A DNA stretch of 64,000 nt. It comes from Edolisoma coerulescens. Lineage: Eukaryota > Chordata > Aves > Passeriformes > Campephagidae. This document shows positions 1-11,700 of this stretch, piece by piece. Under the pieces are notes generated by a model. It worked only from the letters and a program-made list of their open reading frames with translations. It did not search any database and was not told where the DNA came from. The stretch covers positions 1 to 64,000 of the forward strand of contig VWZW01006950.1 in the NCBI GenBank assembly GCA_013397115.1, given 5' to 3'. A program made the translations under genes and the position numbers. The stretch's first letter is position 1, and each line of letters begins with the position of its first letter.

Positions 1-114
1 AAGTGGCTGCTACCCAACTAGGCTGTGAGTTTGCAGAGGCTGTAGTTTGTGTAGACATTAGGTTTTATGTTAGCATAAAAAAGAGTAGAATCGATGATAT
101 AGAAGAGAGTTACA

Positions 115-1382
115 ATGGAAAAGATGAAATTGGATCAGATGTTATGTTTATGCCTTTTTGCTTTGTTTGCTTTTAGCGATGCAGGTATGCTTGTTGATCA
201 ACCCAAAACAAATGTTTGGGTGACTTTAGCCAATGCATCAGGTTTAGATACCGTATGTTCATCTACCACAACCCCAGAGAAACCATTCTCAATTTGTTTA
301 GTTGGAATGCCAGTAGATGCTTGGCCAGTACCAAAAGCAGTTGACAAAGCAGTGCGAGGTACTCCCACTGGGTCAAACAAGTGAGATTTCTGGACCCCAG
401 TAGATGCATGGGATCGGTGGACTCCTCACCTTCCCAAAGCACCTTCTGAGCCAGAAGAGTTAGAGCTTCTCGGTTCTGTAAGGGTGGATTTCTGTATCAA
501 ATTCAATTATACAAAAAAAGATGGGTCAGCAGTCAAAGATGTTTCTCCACATTGTCATGTCTTTAAAAATGAGACATTTTGGTGTAACNATTTTGGTGTA
601 ACTACACCTCTTTAATTCCATCTGTATCTAGTACTGTTTCCCTTTTATTGCCACGGGGAATGTTTTTATTTGTGGAGACAGAGCCTGGGCTGCTCTCCCA
701 TCGTACATCAAGGGTGGACCATGTAGTTTGGGAAAACTTACTTTGTTCACACCTAACTTAAAAATGGTTAATCAAATGAAACACTGAGGGAAAAGGTCAT
801 TTGTTCACCAATATGGACCAGATTGTACTGATGAGTTTAATTCTTGGGGTTTTGGGAAAAGATTTGCTACATCATTGTTTTTACTCCAAGCAGCCTCTGC
901 ACAAGCGTTAAAACAATTGAATTGATTAGGGTGTTGGCTGAGTAAGCAAACCAATGCTACCTCCCTTGCATTGAGTGATTTGTCAGCAGGTGTTAAAGAT
1001 ATAAGACATGGCACCTTACAGAACAGAGCTCCAATTGATTATCTTTTATTGGCTCACAGACATGGCTGTGAAGATTTTGATGGAATGTGTTGTATGAATT
1101 TATCTGATCACTCAGAATCCATTCATAAAAGCATACAACAGTTGAAAGAAGGTGTGTCAAAAATCAAAGTTGATGATGAGACTTAGATGATTTGTGTAAT
1201 AGATGGGGTTTAGCATCTTGGTTAAAACAATTTTTGAAAGTAAGTTTCTACATATTGTTGTCATAGTTGTATTGATAATGATGCCTTGCTTGCTGCAGTG
1301 CCTTCGACAGATGGTTGACAAAGCTGTCAAGAGAATTTTTGTAGTTCAACAGAGAGGGGGAGATGTGGGAAACGGNCGGTAA
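115..1382 (+). pseudogene. env: Degenerate retroviral env (alpharetrovirus-like)
   Basis: This is the remnant of an envelope glycoprotein gene, whose product would have been a surface subunit plus a membrane-anchored transmembrane subunit. The ATG at 115 is followed by a leucine/phenylalanine-rich stretch resembling a signal peptide. Surface-subunit-like sequence runs in frame 1 to about 615 with an in-frame TGA at 382-384. Similarity continues in frame 3 to about 660, then in frame 2. Frame 2 has a TGA near 785, another near 921, then about 71 open codons (971-1186). That part carries the immunosuppressive-like region and a CX6CC motif (around 1068-1097), typical of alpha- and gammaretroviral transmembrane subunits. 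The anchor and tail continue in frame 1 and then frame 3, reaching a TAA at 1380-1382, inside the LTR. No basic furin-type cleavage site was seen. At least four frame changes and several stops exclude a functional product. Confidence 0.85.
1351..1363 (+). promoter_or_regulatory. Polypurine tract of the retroviral element
   Basis: An uninterrupted purine run rich in G lies immediately before the TG that opens the LTR. This is the expected position of the primer for plus-strand DNA synthesis in retroviruses. It overlaps the end of the env relic. Confidence 0.8.
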
Positions 1383-1454
1383 AATCACGTACAGTGATGA
1401 TTGGTACAAATATGTCAGTATGCTTTGTGGCATTTGCTTCTTGGCTTAAAAAAG

Positions 1455-1461
1455 TATATAA
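1455..1461 (+). promoter_or_regulatory. LTR TATA box
   Basis: The sequence AGTATATAAGG lies about 90 bp into the LTR and about 185-210 bp before its polyadenylation signals, a normal position for the U3 core promoter of a retroviral LTR. Activity is not implied. Confidence 0.6.
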
Positions 1462-1644
1462 GGTCTTGTAATGAAAAAGTATTTCTTCTTCTTCTACTTC
1501 TACATCTTCGGCTCTGCTGCTGCTGCTGCATCTGCACTGCTGCAGCTGCCCCCATTGCTGCTAATACTGCTATTGCTACTGTAACTGTTGCTGCTTTTGA
1601 TATTAGAGATGCTGTTTGCAGCATTTCTCTTGTCTCACCCTTCC

Positions 1645-1672
1645 AATAAAACGAGACTGATTCTACAATAAA
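1645..1672 (+). terminator. LTR polyadenylation signals
   Basis: Two AATAAA hexamers (1645-1650 and 1667-1672) lie near the 3' end of the LTR. They are followed by a T/G-containing stretch before the element ends, as expected at an R/U5 boundary. Confidence 0.55.
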
Positions 1673-2297
1673 TCATCACTGTGACGTCTCTTCGTTTTCC
1701 CAATCACACGATTTCACAACATATGACATGAGAAGTAATTTTCACAGGCAATTTCTCTATTGGAAACTAATGGAAGTCATGGGGCTCTAGTGGTTAAGGT
1801 GCAAAGGTGGAAGATTACTCACAGGACAATGGCCACAGATTTACAAATCCAGTGATTACTGAATTCTGGCATGAAATATTGTTGTGCTTTTGCCACTGAG
1901 CATAGCCAAATGGGCATAATCACTGTAAAGACAAGGAGATGAATTTCAAAAGTGATGGGCACTCACTGCTGATACATGTTTCTGCAGTCACAAACCAACA
2001 GTTTTGAGTTGCATAATTTGAAATAATGAAATAATGTGAAAATGCTCACATAAGAAAACCAAGCAAGAAGAAACAGAGAGGGAATAAAAGAGAGGCAAAT
2101 ACAACCAAATGCACCTGTCACTGACTTCTGAATACAACCATTTTCATATTAGAACAAGGAAAATGTATTTTAAAATAATTTTTAACAGTAATTAAATGTC
2201 CAGATTCTGTTACAGAAACTGTTGAGATCTTGATGTACCTCTGGAAATTTCAGTGCAGAAATCATTTGTAGGAATGAACTGAGGTGCATTGGCCAGC

Positions 2298-2319
2298 TTT
2301 TTTTTTTCTTTTTTTTTTT
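2298..2319. repeat. Poly-T tract
   Basis: Two T runs separated by one C, followed by CAGCAATAAT. No transposon body is visible beside it, so it cannot be assigned to a retroposon tail. Confidence 0.8.
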
Positions 2320-5300
2320 CAGCAATAATCCTACTTTTTATGTCTTCTGCTTGTGATCTTTTAAGAACACATTACCACTGACTTCTCCTGAGTGACATAA
2401 TTTGGTCATGACAGACTTGAGAATTCAGCATTCAGTGATCCCATATGATTTTCATTGGAGTCAAGTAAAGAAATGCACTGGTCATTTTCATAGATGAAGG
2501 CTTAGAATAAGATCAGAAGTTTTGAATCATTTTATATTTAGTGACACAGACAGGTGCCAGCTTGAATGTCTGAAAAGCCACATGTGGGGATATGCAAAAA
2601 AATGCCTTTTAAAGACACTCATACATGAAGATTATCAGCAAGACTGTTAAGGTCAAAGGTTCATTAAATGATATTTATGCTATTTATTTCGTTTAAAAAA
2701 TAGAAGTCTAGAGCATATCTTGTAAAAGTCTATCAACTCACATAGAAATTACAATAACATGACCTTGAACTTCTAGGGAGGTGAAAAACCTTTTCTGAAG
2801 TCCTTGATCTGAAAACCATGAGCTGTTCAAAGTTTGTTTGTCTGAGAGATGATGCCTGCAGCAACAGAGGGAACGTCCCGAGGAAGCCTGAGTATATTCA
2901 AAAGCTTCCGAATGATTCCAGTAAAAGTCGTTGTACAGAAAGTTCCAACTCACTTCTTGTTTACTTGGTTAGCTGCTGTAGAGGAGTCACATAGGATTTC
3001 CCTAACAAATCACATGTTCTCATATTGCAGCATCCTTGAGCCAAATGCATAGAAAACCTTGGGTAACCTTTTCTTCTTCAATATACACAGGGAGAAATAA
3101 TTTGTTTTCAACATTTTTGGCCCCTGCACTACACAGACGATGGCCAAATAATGACCTATTTCAGCATATTTCCTCCTGCACTCTGAACAATATCTGTATA
3201 ATTTTCTGTCAGTCTTATCCGTAACAGATTGGAATTTATAAGTAAGAGGGTCATACATGTAGTAATATAACATGAATGTAGGTTTACAATTTTGAGTATT
3301 AGTTTGCAGGAAATTACTCTGTTCCAGATGCTGTGAGCTATTTTCCTGTGCCTACTGAGAGACAAACAGAACTGAGGCTGGAAGAGACTTTGAAAGAGTT
3401 TTTGGAAAGTCTGGCTTCCAATATCTGCTTCTTTCTTAGGCGCTTCAAAGTCACACATGGCCTCACCCTTGAGCATTTGGCTTTCATAACTAATTCTCTG
3501 AGCACTGAGTGCAAGTGCCTTCAGCCAGTGTTCTCATTGCAAAAGATGCCTAAAGATAGCCAAAACAAAACAAGAACAACGCAGATTTCTCCAGATTCCT
3601 ACTAGAACGTGTTAATTTGAATAATTGTCACGAGAAGGGGAGATCTGAATTCTAACCCCTGCTGCAAGGACTGTGCCCTGAATCCACTCACTATTTCACA
3701 TAAATAGCCCTTTAAGCTCCATTAGTCTATGAAAGTGCTACAATTACTGCATTACTGCTGTCTTTTTCCTGCTTGATGAGACCTGAAGTCTTTCTACAGA
3801 ATTACTTGGCTTTCACAGAAGCGGTAAAAAAAGACATTGATTGCCTGTGTCACACACACTGTTTCAGGAACACCTGCCTTGTATATGCAGTTTCCTGCCA
3901 AATGTGTAGAACACTTTAGGTGACTAGTTCCTTTACAGTCTACACAAAACAGAGCTGCACTTACACTTCAAAGTACCCATGGCATTGAAAATATAATAGG
4001 TATTCTGAATAATCATAATTTCCAGTTCACAGTCTTGCTGACTTGTGCAGAAAAATTTATTTAGGCTTTCCTGTAACATCTGTGAAAAATTTTCGTCCCC
4101 CTCATAAAGAGAAGGGATGCACTCATGGCTCAGACAAATAGGAGAGAATGTGATAAGAATTTCTACTGATGTTTAGGGGCAGCAGATTTTTCATTACACT
4201 TTTTATTTCTTTTCACTGATGTCATCCTCACTAACTTATGCTCATACCACATGTAAAACAGAACCCACTTAAGTGTAATTTATTCTTTTTAGAAGACTAT
4301 TATGGCAGATTTTTTATTTTCTTCATTTCATGCAGAGTAACTCAGAAAATATGCTACGTTAATGATTGCTTTCTCACCAGCCTTCTTCCATAGAAGGCAC
4401 TGACACCATTGACACCACAGCAACATTGATACTGATAAAATATGTCTTTAAGAACGGCAACCATCCCCTCCAGGATTTCATGTTAATACCAAAGGCTTTG
4501 TTTAAATCTTTATCATGGAAAAGCTTGCTTTGAATCCAGTGGGCTTTGGTTAAGCTCCTTGGACTCTGAGGCCAGAAAACTTCACTAATGTAGATTCATT
4601 AACTTGGGCAAGTGCCTGCAGAGAAGCCATGATATGCTCTGAGTAGGTGACAAAGGTTGCACAAAGAGGAATTTTAGTGGTTCATTGATGATAACAGCCT
4701 AAATAAACAGTCTGTGGCCATACTAGGGCTCAGGGTTGTCTGGTGCAAGCTAGGCATCTAATTCTTATGAAATAAATAAAATATCTGCTCCATCATACTG
4801 TACCTTGAAATACAACCAGAAGAGAAGCTCTAAACTATAAAACAATGTGCTGGAAAATAATCCTTCTCTTCAAAGAATATTTTCAGCCCAGGTCAATAGT
4901 TCAGACACTCATTTCCAAGGTGATCTGTGCAAGCTTTTCAGTAGTACAAATCCTTCCCATATTTGTACAGCACTGAAGAGTTAATGTCTTCGGTAATTTT
5001 TTCATTTTTGCAAAGGATAAACTTTGCAGAAACACAGCATTTTGTTTAAAGGATGTATTTACTTCCCCTAACCAACAGAAATTAAAGGTTTTGGAAATCA
5101 TGTCGAGCTCGCTGTATAGACTGTGCACAAACTTTGTGGTTACTTTTGTGTCCCCAGTGACTCACTCAAAGTTGTTTTCGTATTCTTAAAATATAGGTTT
5201 AGCTTCAACTTCAGTTCAGCTTTTATAGTAACTTTTGATGCACTCTGTCTTCAAATCTGGAAGGTATTTGTAAAGTAATTCATCTTCTCTTTGTGCCTCT

Positions 5301-7703
5301 GACTCTTTCCAGAAGGCTCTAGTGCATCTTTTATTCCTGTTTTCAATTGTAGATAAAACTTAGCAGAAAGCTAAGTTAAAAATAATTCTGATATAAAATC
5401 ACTTACAGGAGGGAAATACCCTTCTCTAGATTTCCAAGCTCAAAGGTGCCACTTTCTACAATGGTTCTGTGGAATAACACGGAATAGAGTTTGGCAATTA
5501 ATAGTGATCAGCTGCATTTGAGTGGACCTGGACAGTTTACACACTCCCGCTTTAGTTACATTGGAAAGCATCCTTAAACATGAGCATCCAAAACTTATCC
5601 ATGCTCTTGAAGTTAAAAAATCCCCATTTTTCCTGATTTCGGGCATGTGGCATGGTTGCATTAGGAAAACTGCAATGTAAATTCATAGCTCATATTGCTA
5701 CTGAAGTATCATTTGGCACCAGGCATAATGTTTTAAATGCAAGAACCAGGAACATTATTATTCACTACTGTGTATTTCAGGGCAGCAGTAGGTGCATTTT
5801 CAAATACTTAGGCAAAAAGCTATAGTCTCCAGAAAATAAGTGGGAAAGACTTTTCCTTCATAATGGCAATTAAATCTGACTTGAAATCCACAGACTGCTT
5901 GATAATTCTGGGCAGATGAGCTCCTGCAACACATAACAAATGAGCAGTGAGCTACATCTCAATTTTTGTTATTACTTTTAATCCTGTGTGTGCAGCCAGC
6001 CGAGCAGTAGAGTGTGCATGATAAGCACAGCTCACTTTTGCCTCAGAGGCACTGGGAGCTGGACATTCCCTGCATCATTTTGGATTTGGAGAATATGTTC
6101 AAACTTCTGTTTAAGGTGAAGTAGAACCGCTTAAAATACAAGGCTCCTCCTTTGTTTATTTTGAGACCTAGATGAGTGAACTCAGGAATTATGTAAATGG
6201 TGATATGGCTTAGGATCTGGGCTGCTCACCATTTGGCGGACCATAATCGCAAGGCACTTGTCTATTACACGCCTGTCTCCTGCGGCATGTGGGTACACCT
6301 GTGAGGCATAAATCTCTGCTGGTGGTCCATTTCATTCCCACATTCTTGCTGCCTTCCCCCCTTCATGGATTTAGAGAACATAATGACTCATGACTTCTCA
6401 GTTTGCCCCAAACTCCTTCTGCTAGGGCACATTTTTTGTGTAGCTGATCACATGTATTAAGAACACAGTTTTAACCTAGTGTTTCCCCTTTGCTTCCTTT
6501 TGATTGACCAGCCTCAAGCAGAAGCGGAAGAGCTTTACCCAGATGCTTCTTGGTCTGCCTTGTGTCATCTTAACCACACACTTTGGCCACTGAAGCTATG
6601 GGGATTAAATGACTATTTATGTTCTTTATTGACCCCCCATTATTCCCAATTAATTTTCTTACCCACACATCCTTGAGCAGTATTTTATTTCTGAAGTTAT
6701 TTCATTTATTTGTCTTTTTAGTAAATGACCAAGTGTCACTTCTACGTAAAACAAGATGCATTAAAATTGTCTGGTATATTATAAACTCTGGTCTTCTGAT
6801 TTAAAAATAAAGTAACACATGTTCCTAATACATTTGCCTCCTCAGATTGGAATAAATATCAGTATTCTCACTGACATTCTGATTGTCAATGCTCTGAGGT
6901 ACTTTAGCTACCAATGTTCTGGTATCTACAGTTATCACCTGCTGGAGAAGCTTGTCTAAAATTTTCTTATTAAAGAAAATTTAACTCTCTTAAAGAGTTG
7001 GCTTTAGCTTTGTTTATCTTAAATCCCATTTTTCTTTCTACTTCCTTGAGGTATCCAATTATCCTTTGTATCTTATTTTCTTTCTTCTGCAAGCACCAAA
7101 ATTGCTAGCGACATCAGAGGGACTGCTGAAGATCACCTAATTTCTCTTCCTCCAGAAAATTTTATAGTTGTGCCATGACTCCCAGGACATCTTAAGAAGA
7201 CACAACAAAGTCAGTCTTTCTGTGTACTCCCACTCCTTTTTCCAGGAACCACATTTCTATTCAGCTGTTCTCTTCTGTGTAAGGGAAAGGTATATTCAAT
7301 GTCACAAATGGGAACTTACAATGAGCAGGAAGTTTTATGACACTTATGATGTTTATTGTGCTGGAGAAAAACTATTTGCAGTCCAACAAAGTCAGTTTGA
7401 ATAGTCTTAAGCTATCTTTTCCCACCATCCCTCAAAGTCCTTTCCATCATCTCTCTGGTTACAATTATTTGGTTCTAAAATTCCCCACACTTTGTTCTTT
7501 TTTCCTGCTGAGAGCTTAAACTGTCTTTTAAATCTCTTTTAAACTTATCTTCCTCAAACAGCTCAGCTATCCTTAACACATCTATACTAAGAAAGTCACT
7601 AAAAACTCCCTCCCTCTCTCGCTCTGTCCATAACTGCATTCTTGCTATCACATTCACAGCTGATCTTGTCTCCATGTGTTGTAGCTTTATAAAATACTCC
7701 CAC

Positions 7704-7743
7704 ATTATATGCATTTTCCTCATATTATATGCATTATATGCAT
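7704..7743. repeat. Three copies of ATTATATGCAT
   Basis: The 11-mer ATTATATGCAT occurs exactly at 7704-7714, 7724-7734 and 7733-7743; the last two overlap by two bases. Each copy contains the palindrome ATGCAT. Confidence 0.85.
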
Positions 7744-8705
7744 TTGTTTCACCAAATCCTGAAAACCCTGCATGGAATTGATAATATATCAGTGGTGATA
7801 TAGAGGGACATAATCTTATCCTCCTTTACTTTCTTCCTTCTTCTGACCATTGCTGGTGATCCTCCCTAAGGAGAAGTAGTCTTGGATACCTGTCCCTCCA
7901 TTCGGTGGTGCCCTTAGAACCACCTGCGAATGATATCTTGCTCTTCTTGGCACCACTCACCATGAAGTTTATTTCAATTAAACTATTGATTGTTTTGTCT
8001 GAGAAAACCAGCATGGATTTAACAAACTTCATTAACAAGGCCATCACGTGCATGCCGTTCTGTATTTTCTGCACTATAGTTTGGAGTACTCCTGCCCCAA
8101 GTAACAATGTTACTTGCAGGCCTGGTTAGGATTTCTACAGCAGAGGCTATTTCTTGCAGCTTAGAATGGAACAGTAAGGCTAAGCTAATGTAAGGCACCT
8201 AATGAATGAAGGCCACACTTCACAGAATTTGAGTACCTCTGCCCTTGCTCCCCTTTGAAAATTACAGCCCAAACACAACACTAAATGCAGCTGTCAGAGA
8301 TTTTGAGATGTCTTACAGAAAATATATTTTCATGCTCTTTCTGTCAGCACTCACTATGTCAGAATAAGAGGCATATTTCTTTTACAGCAGTTGTTATTCC
8401 AATATTCCTTTTTCGTAGTAAAATCAATTGAAACTGTTTAGGCAAGAGACAGCATGATCTCATCATGTCATGTCTAGAAGTCTGTGGGAATTCCTGTAAA
8501 GCAAAACATCACTATGTGGCCTGCAAAGTAAAAAGAGCATGAATGCCTTTCTCTGGGTATCTGTCTGTATATCTGTGTCTGACTATGTGTATCTGCAGGG
8601 TGGTGGTGCCACTGTAGATCTAATTTAACTAATAAAAGGAAACCATGACTTAGAACTTCTCCTCAGAATGCTTTTTATCTCAAATTCTATTGTTTGTATT
8701 CCTAG

Positions 8706-8780
8706 GGCATAGTCTTACTTTCCTGCTGTTGAGACGCCAGGTTCACAGCTACAACGGAGTAGGAAGAGAAGCAGCGCAAG
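8706..8780 (+). other. Candidate internal exon, plus strand (unidentified)
   Basis: A 75-nt segment follows a T-rich acceptor ending in CCTAG and is followed by the donor-like GTAAAA after CAAG. One frame is open throughout: two bases of a split codon, 24 codons, then one base, so the exon would be phase-symmetric. The other two frames have early stops. Local GC and CpG content is higher than in the flanks. The peptide begins HSLTFLLLRRQVHSYNG and was not recognised. The donor is only moderate, and chance splice pairs of this size are expected in 64 kb. Confidence 0.2.
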
Positions 8781-11700
8781 GTAAAATCAGGCTGCTTGTA
8801 AGGGATTGATTCAGCAAATTATATAAGCATTTTTTAAGTCAAGTGGATATTTAGTTTCCTTGTTGAACACAGATGGATTTGAGAATAAAGCATATCTCTA
8901 TTCTGAAGTGCTCTCTTGAGTCATTATCTCAAAACTAATATAATATGTTAGTTAACTAACTAATGTATAACATAATAATGATTCAGTGCAATAGAGAAGA
9001 CTTTACAAAGTCTGCTACAGAGCACTCTGCAGCCTGAACCAAGTTACACCCCTAAGTTGCACATGGAGAGCTTCTCTATGTGTTTGTCACCCAGGTGTCA
9101 ATTACAGAAGATATTCAGGTGTTTCCTTGACTCTGCTTCTTAACTGCCCAGCTGTGAAGAGTTCTGCAAGACTCCTACAGGTGAAAGCAAAGTGAGATGA
9201 GGTAAATGGGCTGGCATTGGCAAAAGGGGCAGCAGAAGGAACAGCAGCTGTCTCAAAAAGCCTTTACCTCAGAGGCCAACATCCTGAAGTACCCAGGGAA
9301 TATGCTCTGCTCACATTCTGTGCTTTAAAAGCTTTCAAATTTTAAAGGAGAGAAACAAGGGAAACTGAGGAAAATTTGGAAATGGATAAGTACTTGGGAT
9401 GCTTCCTATGCCATTTTAATAGGTGCATTTCTAATGGATTCTTACTGTAAATTATTATACAGTTATACAACCACAGGATATACTTGATTGCAAATCTGGC
9501 CTCTGTACTTTAAGAATCATTTCTATAGGGCAACAGATGAGTAGAGGAAAAGAACAAGACACTGGCATGGAAATGAGGTCTGGGCACAGCTTTACATAAT
9601 TCCACAGCTGTAAATGTTTGAGAATACTACTACAACATTCACCATTGTGAATGAATAATTTCTTCCTCGCCTAGATAAAAGTAACAGGCTTTGGTTGAAC
9701 ACTCAGCATCTTTTGCATGTGGCAAACCAAGAACTGGAGGTCCAGTAGCCGGCAGAGATCCAGGAACACTGGAGCTTACAGCTGCCTGAGAGGAAACAAT
9801 AAGAGTATGTGTATTGACAGCACTGGTCACAGTCTCACTCTCCCTCACACTGGCACCATTTAGTGGGATGTGTTTCCCATCACATGGTGGTCTGTCTGTG
9901 TATACCTCCATTTTCTGTGAATCAGCATCTCAGCTGGATCCATTTGTGTCCAGATAAGCTGTTCTTATGAAAAAAAAGTCCCCATTAATCGCTTAATAGC
10001 CTGTTAACTAAAACACTCCACCTGTGACTTGGCATCTCCTCTGGTTCAAATTTGAGAGCAGATCTTTCCTATTTCAAATGGGGTAATTGTCTTCCGTTTC
10101 TCCTATAGAAGTTACCTCACTCCATACAAACTTTTGAAATAGTCTTTGGGAAAGAAAAAGAGAACTGCTTCTGTGTCTTGATGCTGAGGACACAATTCTG
10201 GAGCTCTGTGATTCCTATCCCACCTCCCAGCAGGTACCTTCAGCATTTTATGAGAAGCCGAAAAACTTGACCAATATCTACTTCAGAGGGCAGTGACTGG
10301 TGACCTCAGCTGGGGGATGGCAGGACCCAATTTAAAATCTTTCTTCTTTAAATGCTTTGGAACAAGAATGTAGAACCAGTTCTTCCATTTATAGGGACTT
10401 CTTGCTATCTGATTTCTGAGTGAAGGTTGATAGAGAGGCTTAATGCCTGATGGTGGAAATTTCAGAAATGTTATAAGCAAGAAGTCAAACACAGTGATTT
10501 TAAGCAGATAAAAATTAACACTCATAACTTGAGGGTCTGTAACACTAGAGGCTGGGCTGAAACTTTTTTTCTTTTCCCTCCTCAGTGAGATTCTGCATTG
10601 TCACAGTCAGATAATCATTCCTATTTAGACTGAAAACTTACCTGGTGGAGATCCTTATCAAAGCCTCAGTGTGTTCCTAAATGCAATAGAATGATCAACA
10701 ATGCTTAATGCCTAGTGTGGTAGCTCTGGGCAGACAGTCTTGAGGCACTGGATGCTGAAAGTTGATGGAATTGCAGCTTGTGTGTGACTATGCTGAAATT
10801 GTTTTCTCATGTACAGTAGGTAACTAAGCTAGACATATGTAGTGCTTAAGCTGTAAATAGTCTTCTTACATATATCTTGGTCCAAAAGTTTGAAGATCAG
10901 ATTTTTGAGTGGAACTGTTCTTGTTCCATTCCAAGAAAGCTCATCTGCTTTTTCAAGCCAATGATGTGATCTTACTTTCCCCTACAATTCTTGCCCCATT
11001 TAGCATAGAAATTCTGTGACAGCTGATGATGAAGAATTACAGTATAGCTAACTGTAATATAGCTTTTGGAACCACATAAGAGTAATCATTAGGAAATTGT
11101 GAGCCTTCTTTTCCTCCAAAACCGATTATGCTAAATAGTGTGAAGTACTTTTGAAAGTCGTCACTTCAGAATGGGATTATTTGATTAAAGTGAACTCAGG
11201 AAACGGATTTATTCCCTGTCTAGGTTATATAAATAAGGATAAAGTCTTCATTTTCCTTAGGACTTTTCACAAACACTGAATAGGTAAAACAAAAATTGTT
11301 AAGCCTATCTATGCAAATTTTTGTCAAGTCAAGCATGCTGTTGTTAACTACATTTAGCACTTAAAAAGGTAAACAGGTAGATGTGGTTACGGTTCTCATC
11401 TTGTCTTACAACTGCTGTCTAGATTTTTATTTACTGTGGGCATGCTCCTAATGCCTGTATCCACATCAACAACATTTACATGCTTTTTTTTTTGTTAAGA
11501 GCTTCTAGTCACCAAAAACATACTTGTGATTCCTTGTGCTCTAGAAATATCCTGAATTAAGTGATTCTACCTTACTAAGCACCTTGGTATTCAAGTACCA
11601 AAAATATGTGTAGACATTTACAGCTTTTAGTCTTCTTTACTGCATTGCCCATAAAGAAACCTTGTCAGGGAGACTGCTTTTTAAAGGCACAAAAGATAAT

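Larger units (their letters stand above)
1..1718 (+). mobile_element. 3' portion of an endogenous retrovirus (env relic, PPT, 3' LTR)
   Basis: The segment has the order expected at the 3' end of a provirus read on the plus strand: env remnant (115-1382), polypurine tract (1351-1363), then an LTR starting with TG directly after the tract and ending with CA near 1718. The 5' LTR, gag and pol must lie outside the window or be lost. Bases 1-114 show no open frame and no clear pol match. Stops and several frame changes in env show that the copy is dead. The transmembrane part of env resembles avian alpharetroviruses, which supports an avian host. Target-site duplication cannot be tested because the left end is missing. 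Confidence 0.88.
1364..1718 (+). mobile_element. 3' LTR of the endogenous retrovirus
   Basis: The LTR opens with TGTGGGAAA right after the polypurine tract and closes near ATTTCACA, giving an imperfect inverted terminal repeat and a length of about 355 bp. It holds a TATA box (1455-1460) and two AATAAA signals (1645-1650 and 1667-1672). Between them, roughly 1485-1605, is a CTT/CTG-rich stretch of imperfect trinucleotides. U3 upstream of the TATA box is short, about 90 bp. The right end could be 1718 or 1721, because CACAACA offers two CA ends. One undetermined base lies at 1376. Confidence 0.78.
1719..8705. other. Unique non-coding sequence
   Basis: AT-rich sequence without a recognisable gene or full-length repeat. 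It has many short chance frames, none with a known domain. Minor items are a T tract at 2298-2319 and a short ATTATATGCAT repeat at 7704-7743. It could be intronic or intergenic. Confidence 0.6.

Noticed and set aside
2750..2780. Minus-strand 31-nt segment with acceptor CACCTCCCTAG and donor GTGAGTTG
   Set aside because: Very short and open in two frames; no independent support.
10642..10676. Minus-strand 35-nt segment with CAG/GTAAGT donor and T-rich acceptor
   Set aside because: Too short to tell from chance; its only open phase does not join directly to the 22094-22154 candidate.
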